Source: Syntrophaceae bacterium UBA6087 (GTDB taxonomy: Bacteria; Desulfobacterota; Desulfomonilia; UBA1062). Taken from it: DNA of 64,000 nt. The stretch is taken from NCBI GenBank assembly GCA_002448235.1, contig DIXF01000001.1, positions 186,001 through 250,000 of the forward strand, in the 5' to 3' direction. Below are positions 17,077 through 26,490 of the stretch, one piece after another (position 1 is the first letter of the stretch; each line of letters begins with the position of its first letter). The translations under genes were made by a program, and so were the position numbers. The notes under the pieces were generated by a model. That model was not told the DNA's origin. It ran no database searches and worked only from the letters and a program-made list of their open reading frames with translations.

Positions 17077-18006
17077 ATGGATAAATTCTCGGTTTACTCA
17101 GCGAGACTCGTCGATAAGACAGAAAATTTCACCTCAGGCCACAGGGCCTGCCAGGGCTGCGCCGAGGCATTGGCTGTCCGGCACGTGATGAAGGCCCTGG
17201 GGAGGGATACCATCGTTGCCATGTCAACGGGCTGCATGGAGATCATCTCGTCGCCTTTGCCGCTGACCTCATGGAAGGTGCCGTGGATCCACAACGCCTT
17301 CGAGAACTCTTCTGCGGTCATCTCCGGTGTAGAGGCAGGAATGAAGGCCATGATGCGCAAAGGCAAATTGCCGCAGAAGAAGATCAACTTCGTTGCCATG
17401 GGCGGCGACGGCTCCACTGCGGATATCGGCATGGGCCAGCTTTCCGGCGCTCTGGAGCGCGGCCACGACTTCGTATACGTCTGCTATGACAACGAGGCCT
17501 ACATGAACACGGGCATCCAGCGTTCGAGCTCGACCCCCTACGGCGCCAGCACGACCACATCGCCGGCAGGCAAGCTCAGCATCGGGCAGCACACCCAGAA
17601 AAAGAACATGGCCCAGATCGCCGTGGCGCACAATATTCCCTACGTCGCCACCGCATGCTCGAGCTATCCCTTCGATCTCATGGACAAGGTGAAAAGGGCG
17701 GCCGAAACCCCCGGCGCAGCATACATCCATGTGCTGTCCGTGTGCCCGACCGGCTGGAGGATCCCTACCGAGGACGCCATCAAGTACGGAAGGCTTGCGG
17801 TGGATTCCTGCGTATTCCCGCTCTATGAAGTGATCAACGGAGAGTATAAGCTCAGCTATAAACCGTATAAAAAGCTTCCGCTGACCGAGTACCTTAAAGG
17901 GCAGGGGAGGTTCAGACACCTGACCGAAACAGATATCCGGCATATCCAGGAGCAGGTGGACAGGGATTACGCGAAAATTCTGAAACTGTGCGGGGAGGGG
18001 AAGTGA
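17077..18006 (+). CDS. porB: 2-oxoacid (pyruvate-type):ferredoxin oxidoreductase, beta subunit
   Basis: A 309-residue thiamine diphosphate-binding subunit. It shows HRACQGCAEALAVRH with cluster-ligand cysteines near the N-terminus, MSTGCMEIISSPLP, the GDGSTADIGMGQLSGALERG thiamine motif, and YDNEAYMNTGIQRSSSTPYG. The motif GDG followed by YDN (Asn side chain coordination) fits the TPP fold. It directly precedes the NuoE-like gene: its TGA (18004-18006) and the next ATG (18008) are one base apart. Confidence 0.94.
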   Translation: MDKFSVYSARLVDKTENFTSGHRACQGCAEALAVRHVMKALGRDTIVAMSTGCMEIISSPLPLTSWKVPWIHNAFENSSAVISGVEAGMKAMMRKGKLPQKKINFVAMGGDGSTADIGMGQLSGALERGHDFVYVCYDNEAYMNTGIQRSSSTPYGASTTTSPAGKLSIGQHTQKKNMAQIAVAHNIPYVATACSSYPFDLMDKVKRAAETPGAAYIHVLSVCPTGWRIPTEDAIKYGRLAVDSCVFPLYEVINGEYKLSYKPYKKLPLTEYLKGQGRFRHLTETDIRHIQEQVDRDYAKILKLCGEGK

Positions 18007-18007
18007 T

Positions 18008-18484
18008 ATGGCGGGACAAGTGCGGAAAAAGGTCGATACAAAGCAGATCGACAAGATCATAAAGAGCTACGATAAGTCCGAAGAGTCGCTCCTGGCCATT
18101 CTCCAGGACTTCCAGCGGTCATTCCAGTACGTTCCCGAAGAGGGGATGAAGCGCTTAAGCAAGTACATGGGGGTCCCGGAGAGCAAGATCTACGCGATGG
18201 GGACTTTCTACAAGGCACTCTCCTTGACGCCCCGCGGAAGGCATACCTGCAAGGTGTGCATGGGTACGGCCTGTCACCTCAAAGGGGCCGGCCAGATTCT
18301 GGAAACAATCGAGCGCGAGCTCAAGGTAAAACGCAACTCAACCACCGAAGACCAGCGCTTCACGGTAGAGAGCGTCAACTGTGTCGGGGCATGCGCCATG
18401 GCGCCTGTCGTGGTGGTGGATGAAGATTACTCGGGCCACGTGAGGCAGTCCAAGGTCATGGATATCCTCGACAAATATAAATAA
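18008..18484 (+). CDS. NuoE-like [2Fe-2S] subunit of an NADH-oxidising module
   Basis: A 158-residue thioredoxin-fold iron-sulfur protein of the NuoE/HydC/HoxE family. The helical N-terminus (SLLAILQDFQRSFQYVPEEGM) and the four cluster cysteines (CKVCMGTAC and later VNCVGACAMAPV) are present. In known complexes this subunit sits beside the flavin subunit and relays electrons. It is transcribed with the upstream porGDAB genes and the downstream NuoF- and NuoG-like genes, suggesting one enzyme complex. Confidence 0.9.
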   Translation: MAGQVRKKVDTKQIDKIIKSYDKSEESLLAILQDFQRSFQYVPEEGMKRLSKYMGVPESKIYAMGTFYKALSLTPRGRHTCKVCMGTACHLKGAGQILETIERELKVKRNSTTEDQRFTVESVNCVGACAMAPVVVVDEDYSGHVRQSKVMDILDKYK

Positions 18485-18497
18485 AAGGTGAAGGCGG

Positions 18498-20354
18498 ATG
18501 AAAGCGATAACATCGTTTGAGCAGTTGGAAGGGTATAGAGAGAAGATCAAGGCCTCCCAAAAGAAAGATCTGCCCTCGGTTCTGATCTGCTTCGGGACAG
18601 GATGCCAGGCAAACGGGGCAGTAGCCGTCGCCGATGCATTCCAGGAAGAGATCGTGAAGAAGGGCTTAAAGGTCGGAGTGAATATCGGCCTCAAGACAAC
18701 CGGGTGCCACGGGTATTGCGAAAACGGCCCGCTGGTCGTCTTAAGACCGAAGGACGTGCTCTATCTGAAGGTAAAGCCGAAGGATGTGCCCGAGATCGTC
18801 GAGAAGAGCCTCCAGAACGACACGATCGTGGAGCGGCTTATATATAAAGATGTAAATACGAAAGAGACCATTGCGGCATATCACGAGATTCCCTTCTATA
18901 AGTATCAGAAGCGGATCGCACTCAGAAACATCGGCAATGTCGACCCCAAGTCCATTGACGACTATATCCTGAGCGACGGGTATAAGGGCCTGGCCAAGGC
19001 GCTGACCATGAAGCCAGACGACATCATCGCAGAGGTCGAAAAATCCGGGCTGCGCGGGAGAGGCGGCGGCGGGTTCCCCGCCGGGACGAAGTGGCGCTCC
19101 TGCCGGGCCGTTGACTCCGATGTCCGCTATGTCATGTGCAACGGCGACGAAGGCGATCCCGGTGCGTTCATGGACCGGTCAATCATGGAAGGCGATCCCC
19201 ACTCGGTCATCGAGGGCATGATCATAGGCGGCTATGCGGTCGGGGCGAAGCAGGGATACATATACGTTCGCGATGAGTATCCGCTGGCGGTCAAGAACCT
19301 CCAGGCAGCGCTCGCCGATGCCAGGGCTTTCGGGTTCCTCGGGAAGTCCGTTCTCGGCACCGGTTTCGATTTCGATATCAAGATAAGCAGAGGCGGCGGC
19401 GCGTTCGTGTGCGGCGAGTCCTCGGCGCTCATGCGGTCGCTCGAAGGCAAGGTGGGCGAGCCCAGGGCAAAGTACATCCGGTCGGTCGAGAAAGGTCTCT
19501 ATGACAAGCCGAGCGTGCTGAACAACGTGGAAACCTGGGGCAATATCCCGGTCATCATGCAGAACGGCGCCGAATGGTATGCGTCGTTCGGCACCAAGGG
19601 ATCGAAGGGCACCAAGGTCTTTTCGCTGGTGGGAAAGGTGAACAACACGGGGCTCGTGGAAGTGCCCATGGGCATCACCGTACGCGAGCTCGTGGAAAAG
19701 ATCGGCGGCGGGATATTGGGCGGCAAGAAGTTCAAGGCAGTCCAGACCGGCGGCCCCTCGGGCGGATGCATCCCGGAGGCAGAGTCCGATCTTCCCGTGG
19801 ACTTCGACTCGCTGACCGCTGCCGGCTCAATGATGGGCTCTGGCGGCATCATCGTCATGGACGAGAACACCTGCATGGTCGACGTGGCCAAGTACTTTAT
19901 CGGCTTCCTGGTGGAGGAGTCATGCGGCAAGTGCACACCCTGCAGGGACGGTCTGCCGAGGATGCACAAGATCCTTTCCGACATAACCGAAGGGAACGGT
20001 AAGGAAGGCGATATCGCCACCCTCGAAGAGCTCTGCGATGTGCTCACCTATGCAGCGCTCTGCGGTCTGGGCAGCTCGGCGGCAAACCCGGTGCACTCGA
20101 CCATCAGGTACTTCCGCGAGGAGTACGAGGCGCACATCAGGGATAAAAAATGCCCCGCGGGCGTATGCAAGAGCCTGATCACGTACAGCATCGACGCTTC
20201 CAAATGCACGGGTTGCACTCTGTGCTCCAAGAAGTGTCCCCAAGGATGCATTACCGGCGAGAGAAAGCAGGCCCATGTGATAGACAAGAGCAAGTGCATC
20301 AAGTGCGGCGTGTGCAAAGATGTCTGCAACTTCGATGCAGTACGGATTGAATAA
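18498..20354 (+). CDS. NuoF/HydB-like NAD(P)H-binding flavoprotein with extra iron-sulfur domains
   Basis: A 618-residue flavin subunit. Order: an N-terminal thioredoxin-like [2Fe-2S] domain (residues ~1-125; CFGTGC and TTGCHGYCENGP); the FMN/NADH-binding core with GRGGGGFPAGTKW, NGDEGDPGAFMDR and RGGGAFVCGESSALMRSLEG; the SLBB-like region; the ESCGKCTPCRDG [4Fe-4S] motif (~475); and a C-terminal ferredoxin domain with CTGCTLCSKKCPQGC and CIKCGVCKDVC. This architecture matches HydB/HymB-type subunits of multimeric NAD-linked hydrogenases and electron-bifurcating complexes, not the shorter complex I NuoF. No hydrogenase catalytic subunit is present. Its partners here are PorGDAB. Confidence 0.93.
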   Translation: MKAITSFEQLEGYREKIKASQKKDLPSVLICFGTGCQANGAVAVADAFQEEIVKKGLKVGVNIGLKTTGCHGYCENGPLVVLRPKDVLYLKVKPKDVPEIVEKSLQNDTIVERLIYKDVNTKETIAAYHEIPFYKYQKRIALRNIGNVDPKSIDDYILSDGYKGLAKALTMKPDDIIAEVEKSGLRGRGGGGFPAGTKWRSCRAVDSDVRYVMCNGDEGDPGAFMDRSIMEGDPHSVIEGMIIGGYAVGAKQGYIYVRDEYPLAVKNLQAALADARAFGFLGKSVLGTGFDFDIKISRGGGAFVCGESSALMRSLEGKVGEPRAKYIRSVEKGLYDKPSVLNNVETWGNIPVIMQNGAEWYASFGTKGSKGTKVFSLVGKVNNTGLVEVPMGITVRELVEKIGGGILGGKKFKAVQTGGPSGGCIPEAESDLPVDFDSLTAAGSMMGSGGIIVMDENTCMVDVAKYFIGFLVEESCGKCTPCRDGLPRMHKILSDITEGNGKEGDIATLEELCDVLTYAALCGLGSSAANPVHSTIRYFREEYEAHIRDKKCPAGVCKSLITYSIDASKCTGCTLCSKKCPQGCITGERKQAHVIDKSKCIKCGVCKDVCNFDAVRIE

Positions 20355-20367
20355 GGGAAAGCATACG

Positions 20368-21096
20368 ATGGAAAAGATCACGATAACGATTGACGGCAAA
20401 ACGGTTGAGGCCATCAAAGACCAGCCGGTTCTCATGGCGGCAAAGGAAAACGGCATCGACATCCCTGCCCTGTGCCACCATCCTGAGCTGGAAAACAGCG
20501 GCGGATCATGCCGGGTGTGTCTTGTTGAGGCGATCCAGGGAGGCCGCTCGCGCATTGTTACCTCCTGCAACTACCCGGTGAGGAAAGGCCTGGAGATCAG
20601 GACCGATACCGAGCAGGTCCGCAACATCCGCAAAGGGGTCATCGAGCTGCTCCTCTGTAGGGTGCCGGATTCCGAGGTCATTCAGAACCTGGCCGCGAAG
20701 TACGGCATCAAAGAGCCCAGGTTTTTCACGGATGAAGGCGAGAGCGACCGGAACAAGTGCATTGCCTGCTCTTTGTGCACCCAGGTGTGCGAAGATGTCG
20801 TCGGCGTGAGCGCCATCTCCATGCAGAACCGGGGCCGGGACAAGGCGCCGGGGACCCCATACCACAAGGACTCTTCCGTCTGCATAGGGTGCGGTGCATG
20901 TGCGTATGCGTGCCCCACGAACGCCATCTCCATGAAGGATGAAAAAGGCGTGCGCAAGATCTGGGGAAAGAAATTCAAGATGGTTGCCTGCAGCGTGTGC
21001 GGCAAGCCGTATATCCCCGAGGCCCAGGTGAACTGGATCGTCAGGACGACCGGCAAGGAAAGATCCTTCTTCGACAAGTGCCCCGATCACCGTTAA
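20368..21096 (+). CDS. NuoG/HoxU-like iron-sulfur subunit without catalytic domain
   Basis: A 242-residue electron-transfer protein. It has an N-terminal plant-type [2Fe-2S] domain (ITIDGKTVEAIKDQPVLMAAKENG, then CHH and CRVC), followed by a ferredoxin-like domain with CIACSLCTQVC and CIGCGACAYACP. The histidine-cysteine cluster motif normally between these domains in NuoG/HydA is not visible (the region reads LLLCRVPDSEVIQN). A C-terminal CSVCGKPYIPE ... KCPDH cluster may bind zinc. It lacks the molybdopterin domain of NuoG and the H-cluster of HydA, so it can only relay electrons. The start at ATG 20368 has an AAGGGAAAG site; the longer open frame overlaps the previous gene. Confidence 0.88.
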   Translation: MEKITITIDGKTVEAIKDQPVLMAAKENGIDIPALCHHPELENSGGSCRVCLVEAIQGGRSRIVTSCNYPVRKGLEIRTDTEQVRNIRKGVIELLLCRVPDSEVIQNLAAKYGIKEPRFFTDEGESDRNKCIACSLCTQVCEDVVGVSAISMQNRGRDKAPGTPYHKDSSVCIGCGACAYACPTNAISMKDEKGVRKIWGKKFKMVACSVCGKPYIPEAQVNWIVRTTGKERSFFDKCPDHR

Positions 21097-21530
21097 CGGA
21101 TAAGCAGTCAAAACCCGCCTGTGCGCGGGCATATAAAGAACCGAACCGCCGCCCGGTAACGATACCGGGCGGTATTCTCATCCAGGGTGCTGCGTTTCAT
21201 CAGCGGAGAATTTCCGTTCAAGCCACTCCCGATCATTTTGGCAGCCCGGACCACCCTTATTCTCAACCGGGCCGACTCTCCGGAGCATGCGGTGGCTCAC
21301 CCCTTTGTACCCGGCGTTCTGCCGCCCTCAGCGGGATATCTCATAGCCCTTGACAATATATCGGCGATACTCGTATGTATTCCGGAAGGGCATGGCGGCT
21401 AAGCTGATCGGGGGAGGCAATCCGTTTTTCATGAAAGATACGAGTACTGCACGAAGTCCCGGAGAGTTGACAAAACACACGAATATCCGATAGCATAGCG
21501 TTCTTTTTCAAGGATGTAAGGAGACTGATC
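21097..21530 (+). promoter_or_regulatory. Intergenic region with promoter candidates for ffh
   Basis: 434 bases with no supported gene. Two promoter-like pairs are visible: TTGACA (21350-21355) with TATGTA (21374-21379, 18-base spacer), and TTGACA (21467-21472) with TAGCAT (21491-21496, 18-base spacer). The second is closer to the ffh start at 21531, which also has an AAGGAG site. The terminator of the preceding operon lies at 21149-21172. Small open frames in this stretch show no recognisable protein features. Confidence 0.5.
21149..21172 (+). terminator. Terminator-like hairpin after the oxidoreductase operon
   Basis: A 9-bp GC-rich stem CCGCCCGGT (21149-21157) / ACCGGGCGG (21164-21172) with loop AACGAT, 52 bases after the last stop. 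The following TATTCTCATCC is only partly T-rich, so termination may be inefficient. Confidence 0.55.
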
Positions 21531-23000
21531 ATGCTCGAAATGATATCCGGCGGATTCAAAAAAGCCCAGGAACTGCTCCAGGGCAAGACGACCATCCAGG
21601 AGAAGCACATCGAAGATGCGGTGAAGGAAATCCGCATATCGCTTCTGGAAGCGGATGTCGAATTCCATGTCGTTAAAACCTTTATCGACCGCGTCAAGGA
21701 AAAGGCCTTAGGCGAGATCGTCCAGACCCGCGTTTCCCACGGCGGGAAAAAGCTGAAAGCCACCCCCGAGCAGCACTTTATCAAGATCTGCTACGACGAG
21801 CTCTCCGGACTCATGGGGCCGGTCGATACATCGCTGAACCTGGAAGCCCGTCAGGTGAGCGCCATTATGATGGTAGGGTTACAGGGAAGCGGTAAGACCA
21901 CGACTACCGCCAAGCTCGCCCGGTATCTGCAGAAAAACGGCAAGAAGCCCATGATGGTTGCGGCCGACGTATACCGCCCGGCAGCCATCGACCAGCTCAA
22001 GGTACTGGGAAACCGCCTGGAGATCCCGGTATTCTCCGCCCCGGGCAAGACGCCTCCCCAGATCTGTAAGGACGCCATGGAAGCGGCCCAGTTCAAAGGC
22101 TGCAACGTGGTCCTTTTCGATACCGCGGGCCGCACCATCGTGGACGATGTGCTCATGAACGAGCTCGAAGACATCAAAAAGATCACGGGTCCGGAAAATA
22201 TTCTGCTCGTCGTAGACGCCATGATCGGCCAGGAATCGGTCAACGTGGCTCAGGAATTCGACCGGAGGCTCGATCTCTCCGGGTTCATTCTCACGAAGCT
22301 CGACGGCGACGCCAGAGGGGGAGCCGCGCTTTCCATCAAGGAAGTGGCGAAGAAGCCCATCAAGTTCCTCGGCATGGGCGAGTCTCTGGACCGCCTCGAA
22401 GAGTTCAGGCCGGAAGGCCTTGCCTCAAGGATCCTGGGCTACGGCGATATCGTGGGTCTGGTGAAGGACTTCGAGGAAGTCGTGGATGAAAAGAAGGCCG
22501 AGGAGGATGCGGAGAAGCTCCTCAGGGGAGACTTCACCTTCAACGATTTTCTCAAGCAGCTTAAAGTGATGAAGAAGATGGGCTCTCTGACCGATATCAT
22601 CAGCAAGCTTCCCTTAGGACAGTTCGGCGTTCCCCAGGGCATGCAGGTGGATGACCGCGAGCTCATGCGGGTTGAGGCCGTCATCAATTCCATGACCGTC
22701 TATGAGCGGGAGCATCCCGACAGTCTCAACGACAGCCGTATCAACAGGATTGCCTCAGGCTGCGGTCAGCCGAAGAACAAGGTAGTCGAGCTGATGACCA
22801 GGTTCAATACCATGCGGGGCCTCATGCGGAGTCTGGGTTCGGGCAAGAAGAAGGCCCTGGGCCGCCTCGGGCTCGACCCGGGCCTGGCAGGGATGATCGA
22901 CGAGCAGCTCCCCAAAGGACCCAAGAAAAACCTCGTGGACCTGAAAAAACGAAAAGATATGCGAAAGGCTGTAAAGAAGGCGAAGAAGCGTAACCGATAA
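21531..23000 (+). CDS. ffh: Signal recognition particle protein Ffh
   Basis: GTPase that, with 4.5S RNA, targets nascent membrane proteins to FtsY and the Sec translocon. It has 489 residues and full domains: the N-domain helical bundle (GKTTIQEKHIEDAVKEIRISLLEADVEF); the G-domain with P-loop GLQGSGKTTTTAKLA, DTAGR and TKLDGDARGG; and the methionine-rich M domain (about 330-440, MKKMGSLTDIISKLP, and SGCGQPKNKVVELMTRF). A lysine/arginine-rich tail follows. AAGGAG precedes the ATG. It is normally followed by rpsP, but here a sensor kinase follows. Confidence 0.97.
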   Translation: MLEMISGGFKKAQELLQGKTTIQEKHIEDAVKEIRISLLEADVEFHVVKTFIDRVKEKALGEIVQTRVSHGGKKLKATPEQHFIKICYDELSGLMGPVDTSLNLEARQVSAIMMVGLQGSGKTTTTAKLARYLQKNGKKPMMVAADVYRPAAIDQLKVLGNRLEIPVFSAPGKTPPQICKDAMEAAQFKGCNVVLFDTAGRTIVDDVLMNELEDIKKITGPENILLVVDAMIGQESVNVAQEFDRRLDLSGFILTKLDGDARGGAALSIKEVAKKPIKFLGMGESLDRLEEFRPEGLASRILGYGDIVGLVKDFEEVVDEKKAEEDAEKLLRGDFTFNDFLKQLKVMKKMGSLTDIISKLPLGQFGVPQGMQVDDRELMRVEAVINSMTVYEREHPDSLNDSRINRIASGCGQPKNKVVELMTRFNTMRGLMRSLGSGKKKALGRLGLDPGLAGMIDEQLPKGPKKNLVDLKKRKDMRKAVKKAKKRNR

Positions 23001-23027
23001 GGATCTTAATAAGAGATCCTGCTATCG
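22995..23027 (+). repeat. Inverted repeat at the ffh/kinase junction
   Basis: CGATA-AGGATCT (22995-23006) pairs with AGATCCT-GC-TATCG (23014-23027), giving 12 paired bases with a two-base bulge; it includes the ffh stop codon region. No T-run follows, so it is more likely an mRNA-stability or partial attenuation structure than a full terminator. Confidence 0.4.
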
Positions 23028-23035
23028 GGAAAATT

Positions 23036-25012
23036 ATGATCGATAAGGAACTGACAGTCTTTAGGCGGGTGAATGAGGCCATAACCCATGCACCCGATGT
23101 GGAGGCAGTCGCCGGGGCAATCCTTGATATCGTCATTGACGAGACGGCTGCGGAAAATGCCTCCATCATGATGCCTTCGTCCGATGGGAAAAGGCTGGAG
23201 ATAAAGGCTGCCAAAGGAAATAAGGACAAACGCTCCCGGTATTCGGAATCATCTCTCGGACATGTTTTCCCCATGGGCGAGGGTATCGCGGGCAGGGTCG
23301 CCGTAAGCCTCAAACCCATTATCATAGAAGAAGCCTCGACCAATCCCTTGTTCACGTCGAAAGATATGAAGATCCGGGTCGGGTCGCTGTTGAGCCTGCC
23401 GCTGATTTACGGGAAGAAAGAGCTGGTAGGCGTTCTGAACGTGAGTCACTCGAAAGTGAAAGCCTTTGCCGACCAGGATCTGAAGCTCGTCAATATCCTC
23501 CTTACTCCCGCAGCGCTCGCCTTGAGGAATGCGCGGGTTATGAAGGAGATGGAAGACTTCAACGCTATCCTCAAGACCGACCTTTCCATGACGGACAAGG
23601 CCGTGGCCGAATTCGGGAAGAACATCTTCAGAATCTTCACCTGCATGTCCATCGGGGTCCTGACTGCAGATCTGGACGGGATGATCACCTCCGTCAACAA
23701 GAAGGCATCCCGGCTGCTCGGCCTGGAAGCAGGCGACAGCATATGCCCTCCGGTTTCCGAGGATGTGCTGCAGAGCCTGAAGTCCGAGATCAGGGAAATA
23801 ACCCTGGATGTGGAGAGCGAGGGCCGCATACTGAACATGGAGCTTTCCGCGTTGCCTATGAAGCCTTCCTGGCAGATCCTTGTCTGTGTTCGAGATGTTA
23901 CCGTTGACCGGTTCAAGGAACGGGAGCTCGTGAGGGTGAAAGACCAGTACAAGGACATGGTGGAGAACGCCCTTGATGCGATGTACATCATCAAGGAGGG
24001 GCGCTTCCTGCTCACGAACAGAAAGTTCCAGGAAATGCTCGGGTTCACCCAGGACGAAATAACGGGAAGGCATTTCAGGCACTTCGTGGGCAAGGACTCG
24101 ATAGCCGCTCTGGCTTCATCCCTGAGAATCCAGGCGGGCAATGTCTTTATCCCGAACCTGGAAATCCAGTCGATACGGAAAGACGGCAAGAAGCTTTTCC
24201 TCGAGATCAGCATAGGCAGGCTCGTGATCGACAAAGATGACTGCTACATCGGCGTCGTCAGGGACATCACCAGCAAAAAGGAGCTGCTTGCCTTAAAGAC
24301 GAGGTTCCTCCATGTAGCATCCCACGAGATACGGGTGCCGCTCACGGTAATCCGGGGCTATGCCCGGATGCTTTCAAAAGATACCGAGTGCTCGCTCTCG
24401 GCCGGACAAAAAGAAAACATCCATGAAATTGAAGCGCAATGTGAAAAGCTCCTGCATTTCAGCAATTCTCTCCTTGATTTCGCAAAGATAAATACCGAAA
24501 AGATAACTCTGCACAAGCAGCAGGTGAACAGCAGCGATTATGTGAACGGCATTGTGAGGAACATGCAGATAGGGGCTCGGGAGCACAAGGTGAAAATACA
24601 GTTCAAGGGAGAAGACAGCATCCCCGAGCTGTGTGTGGACCCGATCAGGTTCGAGCAGGCCCTGTGCAACCTCCTTCACAATGCGATCAAGCATTCACCT
24701 GAAGAAGGGACCGTTACGATCAGCATCTCCAAGGGTAATCAGGAACAGAATACCATGACCAAGCTTCTGAACCAGGAAAGCATCCACATAGCGGTACTCG
24801 ATCAGGGGCCGGGAATAAAAGCCGAGGAAGCCAGAGAGCTGTTCGGCGACTTTTACGTCGGGGTCAGCGGCAGGGCAAAGGGAGGCATCGGTCTGGGGCT
24901 TTCGATCACAAAAGAGATCGTCCACGCACATGGCGGGTCAGTCGAAGCAAGACCCTCGGATGCAGGCGGACACTTTGTAATTACAATGCCCTTGAATAGG
25001 GAAGATGATTAA
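23036..25012 (+). CDS. Soluble sensor histidine kinase (GAF-PAS-PAS-HisKA-HATPase)
   Basis: A 658-residue kinase with no membrane segment, so probably a cytosolic sensor. Domains: GAF (~10-165, PMGEGIAGRVAVSLKPIIIEEA), a first PAS-like domain (~200-300), a second PAS (~305-425, MYIIKEGRFLLTNRKFQEMLGFTQDE-type core), HisKA H-box (VASHEIRVPLTVIRGYARML) and HATPase with DQGPGIKAEEA and GGIGLGLSITKEIV. It lies 36 bases before the NtrC-type regulator and is probably its cognate kinase. Both lie immediately upstream of the exopolysaccharide export genes, so it may control surface polysaccharide production. Confidence 0.9.
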   Translation: MIDKELTVFRRVNEAITHAPDVEAVAGAILDIVIDETAAENASIMMPSSDGKRLEIKAAKGNKDKRSRYSESSLGHVFPMGEGIAGRVAVSLKPIIIEEASTNPLFTSKDMKIRVGSLLSLPLIYGKKELVGVLNVSHSKVKAFADQDLKLVNILLTPAALALRNARVMKEMEDFNAILKTDLSMTDKAVAEFGKNIFRIFTCMSIGVLTADLDGMITSVNKKASRLLGLEAGDSICPPVSEDVLQSLKSEIREITLDVESEGRILNMELSALPMKPSWQILVCVRDVTVDRFKERELVRVKDQYKDMVENALDAMYIIKEGRFLLTNRKFQEMLGFTQDEITGRHFRHFVGKDSIAALASSLRIQAGNVFIPNLEIQSIRKDGKKLFLEISIGRLVIDKDDCYIGVVRDITSKKELLALKTRFLHVASHEIRVPLTVIRGYARMLSKDTECSLSAGQKENIHEIEAQCEKLLHFSNSLLDFAKINTEKITLHKQQVNSSDYVNGIVRNMQIGAREHKVKIQFKGEDSIPELCVDPIRFEQALCNLLHNAIKHSPEEGTVTISISKGNQEQNTMTKLLNQESIHIAVLDQGPGIKAEEARELFGDFYVGVSGRAKGGIGLGLSITKEIVHAHGGSVEARPSDAGGHFVITMPLNREDD

Positions 25013-25048
25013 TGTATTCTTAACTGTTAAGTATTGGTGGGCTTTATT

Positions 25049-26473
25049 ATGATGACTAGCGACAAGATCAGGATTCTCGTTGTTGATGACGATGAAAGTA
25101 TTCGGAGGTACATAGCCAAACTTCTCGTCCAGGGAGGGTACGACGTCATGACCGCTTCCAACGGCAAGGACGCGCTCAACGAGCTGAGGACCGGCTCCGA
25201 CATCTCTCTGGCTATCCTGGATATCCTCATGCCCGAGATGGACGGGCTCGAGACCCTGGGCGAGATCCGCAAGATATCGAGCGACATTCCCATCCTCATG
25301 CTTTCCGCACTGGGGCAGACGAACATCATCGTAAAGGCCATGAAGGCAGGAGCCACCGATTACCTCGTAAAGCCCTTCGAAGAGGAGGAACTCGAGCTTG
25401 CCATCATAAAATCCTTGGAGAAGAAAAAGCTCCTGACCGAGATCTCCAGCCTCAAGAAGCAGCTGCGCGTGGACGAGCTCAAGGGAGAGTTCATCTACAA
25501 CAGCGTCAAGATGCAGCGGGTCAAAGACCTTGTCGAGCAGGTCGCCGATACCGATGTGAGCGTGCTCATCGAAGGCGAGAGCGGGACGGGCAAAGAGCTC
25601 GTGGCCCGGGCGCTCCACTACGGTTCGAACATGCGGGACAAGCCGTTCGTCAAAGTGAACTGCGCGGCGCTTCCCCACGACCTCCTCGAGTCCGAGCTTT
25701 TCGGCTACGAGAGAGGCGCGTTCACCGGAGCCTATAAGGCCAAGGCAGGCAAATTCGAGCTTGCGAACAACGGGACGATATTCCTAGACGAGATCGGCGA
25801 AATGGATCTGGGGATACAGTCGAAGCTGCTCCAGGTTCTGCAGGAAGGCACTTTCTCGCGCCTCGGGGGCAAGCAGGACGTGAAGGTCAACGTCCGCGTC
25901 ATCGCGGCGACCAACAGGGACTTGCGCAAGGCGGTCGACCAGGGCATCTTCCGGGAGGACATCTACTACCGGCTGAACGTCGTCAATATAACGATTCCCC
26001 CGCTATGCGAGAGAAAGGAAGACATCACCTATCTGTTCGAGTACTTTCTCGATGCCTATAACGAGAAGTACGGCAAGAGCATCCATGTCGAGAAAGATTC
26101 GCTTTATCCCCTGTGCAATGCATACCCGTGGCCCGGGAACGTCAGAGAGCTGAAAAACCAGGTGAAACGGCTGGTCATCCTCGGGGACATCAACGACCTG
26201 ATGAAGTACCTGAAAGACGGCGGATCGCACATGCCGCAGGAAAAGCAACAGGCCCGTGACACCAGAGCGGAAACCCTGGAAGTCGAAACCAACGAGGATG
26301 ATGTCATCCCCCTGAAGATCGCGGCAAAAGAGGCATCGGTAAAAGCAGAGAGGGATATGATACTCAGGGCCTTACGGGGAACGAACTGGAATAAGAAAAG
26401 GGCTGCCCATCTCCTTCAGATAAGCTATAAGGCGCTTCTCTACAAGATTAAGGAATGCGGCATTGAAAAGTGA
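25049..26473 (+). CDS. NtrC-family sigma-54-dependent response regulator
   Basis: A 474-residue activator. It has an N-terminal REC domain (acidic pocket VDDDES, phosphoacceptor Asp in LAILDILMPEMDGLE, Lys in LVKPFEEEE); an AAA+ domain with Walker A GESGTGKE, the sigma-54-contacting GAFTGA loop and Walker B FLDEIGEMD; and a C-terminal Fis-type helix-turn-helix (NWNKKRAAHLLQISYKALLYKIKE). I chose the ATG at 25049, which has GGTGGG upstream; the open frame also contains earlier TTG and GTG codons. It implies sigma-54 promoters in the genome; no clear -24/-12 element was found in this window. It runs into the exopolysaccharide genes without a gap. Confidence 0.93.
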   Translation: MMTSDKIRILVVDDDESIRRYIAKLLVQGGYDVMTASNGKDALNELRTGSDISLAILDILMPEMDGLETLGEIRKISSDIPILMLSALGQTNIIVKAMKAGATDYLVKPFEEEELELAIIKSLEKKKLLTEISSLKKQLRVDELKGEFIYNSVKMQRVKDLVEQVADTDVSVLIEGESGTGKELVARALHYGSNMRDKPFVKVNCAALPHDLLESELFGYERGAFTGAYKAKAGKFELANNGTIFLDEIGEMDLGIQSKLLQVLQEGTFSRLGGKQDVKVNVRVIAATNRDLRKAVDQGIFREDIYYRLNVVNITIPPLCERKEDITYLFEYFLDAYNEKYGKSIHVEKDSLYPLCNAYPWPGNVRELKNQVKRLVILGDINDLMKYLKDGGSHMPQEKQQARDTRAETLEVETNEDDVIPLKIAAKEASVKAERDMILRALRGTNWNKKRAAHLLQISYKALLYKIKECGIEK

Positions 26474-26490
26474 CAGAAGAGGTTGAATAC

